From Rhynchopus sp. YZ270_cl-10 (Eukaryota > Euglenozoa > Diplonemea > Diplonemida > Diplonemidae): DNA of 58,166 bases. Both the position numbers and the translations under genes were made by a program. This document shows, piece by piece, positions 1-7,761 of the stretch; positions within the stretch are counted from its first letter, which is position 1; every line of letters starts with the position of its first letter. The stretch spans positions 1 through 58,166 of the forward strand of contig CAXIVB010000001.1 of the NCBI GenBank assembly GCA_964035575.1, read 5' to 3'. A model generated the notes under the pieces. It did no database searches. It was not told the origin of the DNA and saw nothing but the letters and a program-made list of their open reading frames with translations.

Positions 1-34
1 ATAAACAATGTGTTGGTGCGTCGGACCCCCCTAC

Positions 35-632
35 GAAAGTCGCTACGAGCGACTATAAAGAACGACATGTAGGGACAACCGTCGGCCAAACACTGAAAGT
101 CGCCACGAGCGACTATAAATAATTAGATGTCGCTAACGGCGTCTCCGGCGGTGACGCCGCGGCCACGCTGGGCGATAACAGTGAAAGTCGCCACGAGCGA
201 CTATAAATAATTAGATGTCGCAATCGGCGTCTCCGGCGAAGTCGCCGCGGCCACACTGGGCGATAACAGTGAAAGTCGCCACGAGCGACTATAAATAATT
301 AGATGTCGCTAACGGCGTCTCCGGCGATGTCGCCGCGGCCACACTGGGCGAAAACAGTGAAAGTCGCCACGAGCGACTATAAATAATTAGATGTCGCAAT
401 CGGCGTCTCCGGCGATGTCGCCGCGGCCACACTGGGCGAAAACAGTGAAAGTCGCCACGAGCGACTATAAAAAATTAGATGTCGCTAACGGCGTCTCCGG
501 CGATGTCGCCGCGGCCACACTGGGCGATAACAGTGAAAGTCGCCACGAGCGACTATAAATAATTAGATGTCGCTAACGACGTCTCCGACGGTGACGCCGC
601 GGCCACACTGGATAAGACAGTGGGCGAAACAG
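35..632. repeat. 88-bp tandem satellite outside the array
   Basis: GTGAAAGTCGCCACGAGCGA recurs at 181, 269, 357, 445 and 533, always 88 bp apart, with a variant start at 93 and a shorter-spaced one near 35. Each monomer contains the inverted repeat AGTCGC-CACGA-GCGACT and a GC-rich half with GGCGTCTCCGGCG. It does not recur inside the 28-kb units, so it marks flanking DNA at the left edge of the array. Confidence 0.95.
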
Positions 633-757
633 ATTTGTAGCATCATTATCAGGACTCCGAGTATTCAGCTCTGTGCAGAGCAGTCCCAGGGGGTTAGGGT
701 GCAATCAACGAAAAAAAAAAAACCTTTTTTCCTTTTACTTACCTACCGATCCTACTA
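633..757. other. unique spacer between satellite and array
   Basis: No repeat, gene or RNA signal recognised. It ends in an A-run/T-rich stretch. At 758 the sequence joins array sequence: 758 corresponds to 29044 in unit 2, and base 757 is the first mismatch reading leftwards. Confidence 0.7.
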
Positions 758-767
758 TTTTCGGGTT

Positions 768-836
768 CTGGGGTTTGAACCTCCAACACCGAAGAAACTC
801 TTATGTGTGGAACCTGCGTGCTACACACTAGGACAC
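768..836 (-). pseudogene. degenerate tRNA-like sequence in element 1
   Basis: On the minus strand there is a B-box-like GGAGGTTCAAACCCC and an A-box-like TGTCCTAGTGTGTAGCAC at roughly tRNA spacing. The acceptor arms do not pair and no anticodon arm is clear. It is head-to-head with the plus-strand copy at 873. It may serve as a Pol III promoter remnant. Unit 2: 29054-29122; unit 3: 57340-57408. Confidence 0.5.
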
Positions 837-872
837 TTAGTCCTCCTTAGTGAAAATCCTTATGGAAGACAT

Positions 873-950
873 AGTGTCCTAGTGGGTACCACACAGGTCC
901 CTTACAGTGTGGATTCTTATTGGTTGGAGGTTCAAACCCCTGAGGGAGCA
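873..950 (+). pseudogene. degenerate tRNA-like sequence in element 1
   Basis: TGTCCTAGTGGGTACCAC (A-box-like) is followed 50-60 nt later by GGAGGTTCAAACCCC (B-box-like). No cloverleaf can be closed. Partner of the minus-strand copy at 768-836. Unit 2: 29159-29236; unit 3: 57445-57522. Confidence 0.5.
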
Positions 951-992
951 GTTTTTGTTTCCACCAATGAATCCTTAAGGATTTGTTAGGGG

Positions 993-1887
993 AAAAGTGA
1001 ATTCTGGATTGCTCAGGATTTCCCAGCCATTCCAGGATGTGCTTGCATCTCAGAAAAGGGCACTTTTTCGTTTCAAACCAAAAAGTGCCCTTTTCCGAGA
1101 TGCAAGTACATTCTGGAATGGCTGGGAAATCCTTAAGGATCCAGAATTCACTTTTCCTTAAGGATTTGTTAGGGGAAAAGTGAATTCTGGATTGCTCAGG
1201 ATTTCCCAGCCATTCCAGAATGTACTTGCATCTCAGAAAAGTGCACTTTTTCGTTAAAAACCAAAAAGTGTCCTTTTCTGAGATGCAAGCACATTCTGGA
1301 ATGGCTGGGAAATCCTTAAGGATCCAGAATTCACTTTTCCTTAAGGATTTGTTAGGGGAAAAGTGAATTATGGATTGCTCAGGATTTCCCAGCCATTCCA
1401 GAATGTACTTGCATCTCAGAAAAGTGCACTTTTTCGTTAAAAACCAAAAAGTGTCCTTTTCTGAGATGCAAGCACATTCTGGAATGGCTGGGAAATCCTG
1501 AGCAATCCAGAATTCACTTTTCCCCTAACAAATCCTTAAGGAAAAGTGAATTCTGGATCCTTAAGGAATTCCCAGCCATTCCAGAATGTACTTGCATCTC
1601 AGAAAAGTGCACTTTTTCGTTAAAAACCAAAAAGTGCACTTTTCTCAGATGCAAGTACATTCTGGAATGGCTGGGAATTCCTTAAGGATCCAGAATTCAC
1701 ATTTCCTTAAGGATTTGCTAGGGGAAAAGTGAATTCTGGATTGCTCAGGATTTCCCAGCCATTCCAGAATGTGCTTGCATCTGAGAAAAGTGCACTTTTT
1801 GGTTTTTAACGAAAAAGTGCACTTTTCTGAGATGCAAGTACATTCTGGAATGGCTGGGAATTCCTTAAGGATCCAGAATTCACTTTT
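993..1887. repeat. five tandem ~165-bp palindromes (element 1)
   Basis: Each unit reads AAAAGTGAATTCTGG ... CATTCCAGAATGTACTTGC ... CAGAAAAGTGCAC towards a centre of AAAAAGTGC and then back as the reverse complement. Units are separated by CCTTAAGGATTTGTTAGGGG or its inverse. Arms differ at only a few bases, so each could extrude as a long hairpin. Unit 2: 29279-30173. Confidence 0.9.
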
Positions 1888-2185
1888 CCTTAAGGATTTC
1901 ACTGCAGGAAAATACCGGAAAATTTCTGACCCGGGTATTGAATATCCGGACCCTATTCTCAAAAAAATGCAAGCACATTCTGAAACCAAAATGCAAGCAC
2001 ATTCTGGAAATCGTTATTTTTCTGAAAACCAAGCACATTCTGGAAACGAAAACCAAGCACAGTCTGGAACACGGCTATAAGGCCCCGGCTATTCCAGAAT
2101 GTGCTTGGTTTTCGTTTCCAGAATGTGCTTACATTTTGGGGTCCAGAATGTGCGTATTCGCACCAGGCTGTACTGGAATATGGCC

Positions 2186-2238
2186 CAGTATTTCCGCCTG
2201 TCACGCGGAAGACCCGGGTTCAATTCCCGGCCGGGGAA
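2186..2238 (+). tRNA. tRNA-Asp(GTC), 3' part of an interrupted gene
   Basis: Starts with the 8-bp duplication CAGTATTT, then the anticodon arm with loop CTGTCAC, T arm and acceptor CCGGGGA. It equals bases 20-72 of the intact tRNA-Asp at 9985-10056. The 5' part of this copy is missing because the array edge cuts it; in unit 2 both parts are present (28499-30524). Confidence 0.93.
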
Positions 2239-2300
2239 TTCTTTTTTGTACAGGGCTCCCACTCATTGTTTCGTTTCTTTTCTGATGAAAATCAAATCAG

Positions 2301-2373
2301 GCCCCGTTGGCGCAATGGATAGCGCGTTGGACTTCGAATCCAAAGGTTGCGGGTTCGAGTCCCGCACGGGGTT
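2301..2373 (+). tRNA. tRNA-Arg(TCG)
   Basis: Closed cloverleaf with loop CTTCGAA. Acceptor GCCCCGT/ACGGGGT has a G1-T72 wobble and the discriminator is T. TTTTT follows within a few bases as Pol III terminator. First intact gene of the left tRNA block. Confidence 0.96.
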
Positions 2374-2659
2374 AACTTTTTGAACATTGTTTTTTTGAAC
2401 TTTTTTGAAAACACAAAAAAGTGAGAGGTTGGTGTCAAATGAATTACAGTGACAAGTTACAGTCACAACAGATAAAAACATTGGGTCCAGTGGGAAGGGG
2501 TCACCCCGGGATTTTGGATTTTTTGGTAGTCAACCCACCCATAAGAACCTTGAAAAATTTTTGGGAAAAACTTGAAAACTGGAAATTCTTTGAAAAGCTG
2601 ACATTTCAGAAAAAATTTTCTGAACATGAAAATTTTGCTTCCCCCTTTAAAAAAAGAAC

Positions 2660-2731
2660 TGCACTTACCGGGAGTCGAACCCGGGCCGCTCGCTTGGAAG
2701 GCGAGAATACTAACCGTTATACCATAAGTGC
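2660..2731 (-). tRNA. tRNA-Gly(TCC)
   Basis: Loop CTTCCAA on stem CTCGC/GCGAG; acceptor GCACTTA/TAAGTGC, discriminator A. Reads GGA codons. Terminator run on the minus strand at about 2649-2656. Confidence 0.97.
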
Positions 2732-2820
2732 TGTTACTTTCATGCAAAGTGTTTTCTTTGTGAGGGGCGATTTCAAAATGAAAATAATTTCAAATTCTTC
2801 AAATTGCCTAAAAAAAGAAG

Positions 2821-2892
2821 CAACCGTGGCAGGACTCGAACCTGCAACCGCCTGATCCGTGGTCAGGCGCTCTTCCATTGAGCCACACGGTC
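2821..2892 (-). tRNA. tRNA-Arg(ACG), C33
   Basis: Loop CCACGGA on stem CCTGA/TCAGG, so position 33 is C where T is expected (other eukaryotes have CTACGGA). Acceptor GACCGTG/CACGGTT has a G1-T72 pair; discriminator G. A34 would be read as inosine. Confidence 0.95.
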
Positions 2893-2980
2893 CATGTCTT
2901 TAGGCAATAGTATTTTTTATGTGGCCTGCATATTTTTGGAGTTGAAAAAAAATTTAGACGGTTGATTGTACAGCTAAAAA

Positions 2981-3052
2981 AGCGGTTACCGAGAATTGAA
3001 CTCGGGTCTCCCGTGCCACAAACGGGTGTTCTAACCACTAAACCATAACCGC
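2981..3052 (-). tRNA. tRNA-His(GTG)
   Basis: Loop TTGTGGC on stem CCCGT/ACGGG; acceptor GCGGTTA/TAACCGC. The additional G(-1) of tRNA-His is not usable from the gene (the base before is A on the coding strand), so it would be added after transcription. Only His tRNA in the unit. Confidence 0.96.
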
Positions 3053-3168
3053 TTGAATATTCCCACTTATTGGGATCTCAGAAAGGGTTTTATTTCGAGG
3101 GATATTGTGAAATATTTTTCAACCATGCAACGAGCGGCAACTCGAGCACAATTTCGACTAATATCGTA

Positions 3169-3239
3169 GCGTAATTGGTCTAGTGGTAGAATGGCCCCCC
3201 GCCACGGGGTCGGCCCGGGTTCGATTCCCGGATTACGCA
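3169..3239 (+). tRNA. tRNA-Gly(GCC), C33
   Basis: Loop CCGCCAC on stem GCCCC/GGGGT; position 33 is C (CTGCCAC elsewhere). Acceptor GCGTAAT/ATTACGC, discriminator A. TTTTT follows. Confidence 0.96.
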
Positions 3240-4183
3240 CTCTCTTTTTGCGATTGACAAAAGCAAAACAATATGGTTTCGGACAGTTTCAGGTCAGTCA
3301 CAAACTCGTTCAAAACGAAAAAGTGGAAATGATATGTACTCTTTCTTGTGTAAGGATTCTTAGTGGAGAAAGAAATTTTTTGTCTGATGCCGGTTTTTGC
3401 TCGACATAGTAAGTCAGTTCAGTCACAACTTCCGTCACAATCGAAAAAAAATTTGACTCATATGTTTATAAACCCATGCTGACTTACATGTTTATTTGTT
3501 CACAAAAATCCCAGTTCATAAACATGTAAGTCAGTATGGCCGCTCTGGTGGCCGCATGTTTTTGGGTTAACTTACGTGTTTATGAAAAACCTGACTTACA
3601 TGTTTATTTGTTCACAAAATTCCCTGGGTTAATAACCATGTAAGTCAGGTTGGGACTACAACATGTTCATAAACCCAACCTGACTTACATGTATATTTCT
3701 TCACAAAATTCCCAAGATATGGCCGGTGCACTGGTCAGAGACATCACGTTTGCGGGCCAACCCCCCTGTGCGCCCGATTAGGAATACCCCTGTGCGCCCG
3801 ATTAGCTTACCCCCTGTGCGCCCACCTACCTAGTCACTGTGACCAGGTGCCTGGTCAGATCTGACCAGGTACCCTTACTAATATGCCTTACCAATATGGC
3901 CAGGGGTGTGGTATGTTGGGTGCACAAGGGAGTTTCACGATGGGGGAATACATGCTGGACATGTGCCTTATCTTATGCACAGGTGCAATGGATGGCATAG
4001 CAAACCCGTATACCCATTGCGTGTGTGGGTTTGCTGGCCTAGGACTGTATGGAAAGTGCACGGGTCCACCGCAGTGCAACCAGTCATGCACCAAGGGCAA
4101 CTGGCTGTTTTATCAATTTTTGAACTTTTTTTTAGACATTGCCAAACCTTCTCCATAATCTGAGATCTTGGGAAACAAGATAA
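3240..4183. repeat. intergenic region with inverted-repeat motifs
   Basis: No gene recognised. Between 3470 and 3710 the sequence CTGACTTACATGTTTAT and its complement ATAAACATGTAAGTCAG alternate, making hairpins with 30-50-nt loops. At 3763-3823 CCCTGTGCGCCC occurs three times. At 3838-3872 GACCAGGTGCCTGGTC and CTGGTCAGATCTGACCAGG are palindromes. Unit 2: 31526-32469. Confidence 0.8.
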
Positions 4184-4255
4184 GCTCGCGTGGCGCAATG
4201 GAAGCGCGTCGGTTCCCGACGCCGGAGGTTGCGGGTTCGATCCCCGCCGCGAGTA
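4184..4255 (+). tRNA. tRNA-Arg(CCG), C33
   Basis: Anticodon stem TCGGT/GCCGG with loop TCCCGAC, aligned with the Arg(TCG) gene at 2301, gives anticodon CCG and C at position 33. Two G-T pairs lie in the stem, so this arm is weaker than in other genes. Acceptor GCTCGCG/CGCGAGT has the G1-T72 pair; discriminator A. TTTTT follows. Confidence 0.88.
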
Positions 4256-4392
4256 CTTTTTGTTCATTCCAAAATATTTTTAGATTTCCTCCTTCTCAGA
4301 GATTTCTTGTCACAAAACTTTGCCAAATTGAAAATTCAGAAATATGAAAATATCAAAAAACAGCTCCGAAATTTGAAAGCAATCAAAAAGGA

Positions 4393-4464
4393 TTCCCCCT
4401 CCGGGGTTTGAACCCGGGTCGCCTGGGTGAAAGCCAGGTATACTAACCACTGTACTAAAGGGGA
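4393..4464 (-). tRNA. tRNA-Glu(TTC)
   Basis: Loop CTTTCAC on stem CCTGG/CCAGG; acceptor TCCCCTT/AGGGGGA, discriminator A. One of two Glu species in the unit (CTC at 26129). Confidence 0.96.
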
Positions 4465-4912
4465 GGTGATACTTAGGCACAATCCAAAAAGGGTACTTTT
4501 GTGCAAGCTACACGGAGTTTCAAACGAAAAAAAAAAAAATGAAAAATGAAAATCCAAAAAGACAAGGGCTCGGCGGGGAATTGAACCCCGGACCTCTCGC
4601 ACCCTAAGCGAGAATCATGGCCATCCTCCAGTACAGGCCCGCAAAATTTGGCACAGAATGGGCCCAAAAAAACCAGCACAGAATGGAAACGAAAAACCAG
4701 CACAGAATGGAATAGCCGGAGCCTAATAGCCGTGTTCCATTCTGTGCTGGCTTTTCGTTTCCATTCTGTGCTGGTTTTTCAGAAAATTTTTGATTTCCAT
4801 TCTGTACTGGCTTTTCGTTTCCATTCTGTGCTGGCATTTTGACTGAGAAAATGATCCGAAATTCAATACCCGGGTCAGGAGTTTTTTTTCCTCTCCTAAC
4901 AAATCCTTAAGG

Positions 4913-5442
4913 AAAAGTGAATTATGGATTGCTCAGGATTCCGCAGCCATTCCATTCTGTGCTGGTGTTTCAAAAAAGTACACTTTTTCGTTACGAACCA
5001 AAAAGTGCACTTTTCTGAAACACCAGCACAGAATGGAATAGCTGGGGAATCCTTAGCAATCCATAATTCACTTTTCCCCTAACAAATCCTTAAGGAAAAG
5101 TGAATTATGGATCCTTAAGGATTCCCCAGCCATTCCATTCTGTGCTGGTGTTTCAAAAAAGTGCACTTTTTCGTTACGAACCAAAAAGTGCACTTTTCTG
5201 AAACACCAGCACAGAATGGAATAGCTGGGGAATCCTTAGCAATCCATAATTCACTTTTCCCCTAACAAATCCTTAAGGAAAAGTGAATTATGGATCCTTA
5301 AGGATTCCCCAGCCATTCCATTCTGTGCTGGTGATTCAGAAAAGTGCACTTTTTTGGTTCGAAACGAAAAAGTGCACTTTTCTGAAACACCAGCACAGAA
5401 TGGAATGGCTGGGAAATCCTTAGCAATCCATAATTCACTTTT
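4913..5442. repeat. three tandem palindromes (element 2)
   Basis: Same architecture as in element 1 (AAAAGTGAATTATGG outer ends, AAAGTGCAC centre), but the arm reads CATTCCATTCTGTGCTGG where element 1 reads CATTCCAGAATGTACTTG: the 7-mer CAGAATG is inverted to CATTCTG. Spacers contain CCTTAAGG. Unit 2: 33199-33728. Confidence 0.9.
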
Positions 5443-5479
5443 CCTTAAGGATTTGTTAGGGGAAACAAAAACTGCTGCT

Positions 5480-5552
5480 TCTGGGGTTTGAACCTCCGAC
5501 CACTGGGAAAATAGAATGTGAACAACCCTTGTGGTGCCCACTTGGATGCTTC
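5480..5552 (-). pseudogene. degenerate tRNA-like sequence in element 2
   Basis: B-box-like GGAGGTTCAAACCCC and A-box-like AAGTGGGCACCACAAGG on the minus strand; no foldable cloverleaf. Head-to-head with 5588-5663, as in element 1. Unit 2: 33766-33838. Confidence 0.45.
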
Positions 5553-5587
5553 GTCAGCAATAAGGATTTCCATTAAAGTAGAGAGAG

Positions 5588-5663
5588 TGTCCTAGTGGTT
5601 ACCACACAGGTTCCGCACACTACATATTACTACTGGTCGGAGGTTCAAACCCCAGAGGGTGCA
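5588..5663 (+). pseudogene. degenerate tRNA-like sequence in element 2
   Basis: TGTCCTAGTGGTTACCAC, then GGAGGTTCAAACCCC. Related to 873-950 of element 1, so the pair predates the split of the two elements. Unit 2: 33874-33949. Confidence 0.5.
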
Positions 5664-5671
5664 GTTTTTGT

Positions 5672-6010
5672 TGTTCGTGTGGTTAATAAGCTGGCTGGTG
5701 GGTGCGGGTGCACGGGACCCTGCTGGTTCTAGGTTGCGTTATCTGGCTGGTGGTTGTGCGGGTTTGCGGGTTGACGGGTGCGCGGGTTTGCGGTCCCTAG
5801 CTGGTTCGTGTGGTCGATAAGCTGGCTCTTGGGTGCGGGTGTGCGGGAACCTACTGGTTCTAGGTTGCGTTATCTGGCTGGTGGTTGTGCGGGTTTGCGG
5901 GTTGACGGGTGCGCGGGTTTGCGGTCACTAGCTGGTTCGTGTGGTTGTGCGGGTGCGCGGGGTTCGGGCAGCGTTATCTGGTTCTAGGTTGTGTTAACTG
6001 GCTGGTGTAG
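5672..6010. repeat. G-rich tandem repeat in element 2
   Basis: Runs of GTGCGGGTTTGCGGGTTGAC and GCTGGTTCGTGTGG repeat imperfectly with a period of about 150 bp. The reverse complement occurs in element 1 at 28732-29020. Strong G/C strand bias. Unit 2: 33958-34296. Confidence 0.8.
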
Positions 6011-6357
6011 GTGAAACTTTTTGTCATTTTCAGGTGAGACAAAGTTTTGGCCTGAAAAATTTTCTCAAAAATCTTGCTCTGTGAAAAAAAAATTTTTTTG
6101 TGTAGAAAAAATTTTTTTGGCCTGTAAGTGGGTCAAGTCTGAGTCCGTCCATTCTGTGCTGGTTTTTGGGTCACCATTCTGTGCTGGATTCCACCATTCT
6201 GTACTGGTGAGTCGCCAGAATCATGCCACTAGACCACCGAGCCACGAATTCTCTCGCATTCTCTTCGTAACGCGGCCATAAGTTTCCATCATTCCTTGTG
6301 TGTGTTTTCGTTTTGAATAAGGTCCCCATGTAAATGCTGTCTTCGCTAACAATCAGA

Positions 6358-6430
6358 TCCTCCTTGGCGCAGTCGGTAGCGCGTCAGGCTGTTAACCTGC
6401 AGGTCGTTGGTTCGAACCCAACAGGAGGAG
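6358..6430 (+). tRNA. tRNA-Asn(GTT), copy 1
   Basis: Loop CTGTTAA; acceptor TCCTCCT/AGGAGGA, discriminator G. Identical to the second Asn gene at 25688, so one was probably copied from the other within the unit. Confidence 0.97.
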
Positions 6431-6685
6431 ATTTTTCATTTTTTTGAGTTTTTGACTCTATTTTTTAATTTTGAGCTAAAAATCAACGTTGTGTGTCATC
6501 TTGATGTTGAAACTATTTTTCAGGATTTCCAAGGTTGTCTCATCAAAAAAACCAAACATCTTGAATGCTGTCCTAACTTGGAGATTCGTTACCTGAAGAT
6601 AAAACAGATTTTGTCAGGTTTTTTTTGAGTTTGAAAAAGTTCAGAAAAGAATGAAAAAAGGGATCAATGCAGTGTATAAAAAAAA

Positions 6686-6767
6686 CGCGAACGGCAAGGT
6701 TCGAACTTGCGCATGCAGAGCACACTCGCTTAGCAGGCGAGCCCCGTAACCACTTGGGTACGTCCGC
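6686..6767 (-). tRNA. tRNA-Ser(GCT)
   Basis: Class II tRNA with long variable arm; loop CTGCTAA on stem CTCGC/GCGAG; acceptor GCGGACG/CGTTCGC, discriminator G. Reads AGC/AGT. Confidence 0.96.
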
Positions 6768-6984
6768 TTAATTACCTGTCAGTACTTAGGACGAAGCTTG
6801 TACTTTGTTTAATGACACGTTAGTGATCACTGTGGTCACGAAAAATCATCGCAATTGTGACCACCAAAAAAAATTTTTTGGGCACGATTTCGCACGCTGG
6901 TGAGCTCATTGCACAACGACCGACACACCATGTTTTCCAACAAATAAAAAAAATTCAGAAAAATTCAGGTATCAATACAAAAAG

Positions 6985-7057
6985 CACCTCCCGCGGGGCT
7001 CGAACCCGCGACCACAAGGTTAAGGGCCTTGCGCTCTACCGACTGAGCTAGGGAGGC
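6985..7057 (-). tRNA. tRNA-Lys(CTT), copy 1, C33
   Basis: Loop CCCTTAA on stem CAAGG/CCTTG, with C at 33. Acceptor GCCTCCC/GGGAGGT has the G1-T72 pair; discriminator G. Same sequence as the gene at 26760 on the other strand. Confidence 0.96.
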
Positions 7058-7159
7058 TCATATTAACTTAAATCAAAGAATCAACGTGGGGTACTTGTGT
7101 GTACCTGCAACCACCAAATTTTCCATCGTTGTTGTGTGAACAAAAGGATCCGGATTATC

Positions 7160-7231
7160 TCTCCTATGGTGTAGTGGTTAGCACCCTGGACTTTGAATCC
7201 AGTAGCCGCGGTTCAAACCCGCGTGGGAGAA
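7160..7231 (+). tRNA. tRNA-Gln(TTG)
   Basis: Loop CTTTGAA; acceptor TCTCCTA/TGGGAGA, discriminator A. D-arm and T-arm nearly match Gln(CTG) at 25352. The existence of Gln(CTG) alongside, and no suppressor anticodon, argues for a standard reading of CAA/CAG. Confidence 0.96.
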
Positions 7232-7346
7232 CTTTTCTTTTTCCAAGTGTTTTCAACATTTTTTGGAGCTTTGTCACACACATCTTCAATCTTTGCATTT
7301 GATGGCAAAAGCATAAATCACAGAAATCAAACGAAAAGGTAAAGAA

Positions 7347-7428
7347 CGCTGACGGCAGGGTTCGAACCTGCGCGGGCAGAGCCCAGTGGATTTCAAGTCC
7401 ACCTCCGTAACCACTTGGATACGTCAGC
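7347..7428 (-). tRNA. tRNA-Ser(TGA)
   Basis: Loop CTTGAAA on stem GTGGA/TCCAC, long variable arm GGGCTCTGCCC; acceptor GCTGACG/CGTCAGC, discriminator G. Confidence 0.96.
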
Positions 7429-7504
7429 ATAGTTGAGGAAGCACAACGCCCCAGATCCTGAAAATGAGCACAAAAAAGAGAATCCAATCAATCCAAAAAG
7501 TAGG

Positions 7505-7576
7505 CACCCGCCGTGGGGATCGAACCCACGACCATTGGATTAAAAGTCCAACGCTCTACCGCTGAGCTAGGCGGGC
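7505..7576 (-). tRNA. tRNA-Lys(TTT)
   Basis: Loop CTTTTAA; acceptor GCCCGCC/GGCGGGT with G1-T72; discriminator G. T33 is normal here, unlike Lys(CTT). Confidence 0.96.
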
Positions 7577-7689
7577 ATTCGTTTTAAAGGAAAGAGTCAA
7601 TTTCAAGGCTTGTTGCGTTCTTGAAAAAAATTTACAAAAAGACGAACAGAATGTGCCCCAAGTACGTCTCCTTGAGGGACATTTATCAG

Positions 7690-7761
7690 GGGCGTTTAGC
7701 TCAGTGGTAGAGCGCCCGTTCTGCATACGGGAGGCCGAGGGTTCGAACCCCTCAATGTCCA
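7690..7761 (+). tRNA. tRNA-Ala(TGC), C33
   Basis: Loop TCTGCAT on stem CCCGT/ACGGG, C at 33. Acceptor GGGCGTT/AATGTCC contains the G3-T70 pair that marks alanine tRNAs. Discriminator A; T-run follows. Confidence 0.95.

Larger units (their letters stand above)
758..2185 (+). mobile_element. tRNA-targeting element 1, left-truncated by array edge
   Basis: Right part of the element seen complete at 28526-30471. It runs through a head-to-head pair of tRNA-like sequences, five palindromes and a run of GCACATTCTGG motifs. It ends in ...CTGTACTGGAATATGGCC directly before the target duplication CAGTATTT (2186-2193). It has no open reading frame of transposase size. Confidence 0.85.
4619..6216 (-). 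mobile_element. tRNA-targeting element 2 (1,598 bp) in tRNA-Pro
   Basis: Ends are GGCCATCCTCCAGTACAG (left) and, on the other strand, GGCGACTCACCAGTACAG (right), which are imperfect terminal inverted repeats. An 8-bp duplication flanks it. From the left end it holds CAGCACAGAATGG motifs, three palindromes, a pair of tRNA-like boxes, a G-rich tandem repeat and an AT-rich stretch shared with element 1. No large open frame, so non-autonomous. The GGCGACT end abuts the tRNA 5' part, as in element 1. Confidence 0.92.
4566..6243 (-). tRNA. tRNA-Pro(AGG), interrupted by element 2
   Basis: Bases 1-27 of the tRNA lie at 6243-6217 and bases 20-72 plus discriminator C at 4618-4566. The 8-bp AGAATCAT is present on both sides (4611-4618 and 6217-6224) as target duplication. 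Joined across one copy of the duplication, the sequence is a perfect Pro tRNA: acceptor GGCTCGG/CCGAGCC, loop TTAGGGT. The break lies in the D-arm/anticodon-arm region, not at the intron position 37/38, so ordinary tRNA splicing should not remove it. No intact Pro(AGG) occurs in the window. Confidence 0.94.

Noticed and set aside
35-632. CRISPR array
   Set aside because: The repeat monomers have no unique spacers, and the host is eukaryotic.
734-748. TTACTTACCTACC as a U1 5' end
   Set aside because: It is outside the array and followed by none of the U1 stem-loops; the true U1 is at 24367.
993-1887. Palindromes as microRNA or small-RNA precursors
   Set aside because: There is structure only. 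They are internal parts of transposons, and no promoter or conservation outside the elements is visible.
4619-6216. Element 2 read as a long tRNA intron
   Set aside because: The break is after tRNA base 27 with an 8-bp duplication and inverted terminal repeats, unlike the intron position between 37 and 38. Element 1 behaves alike.
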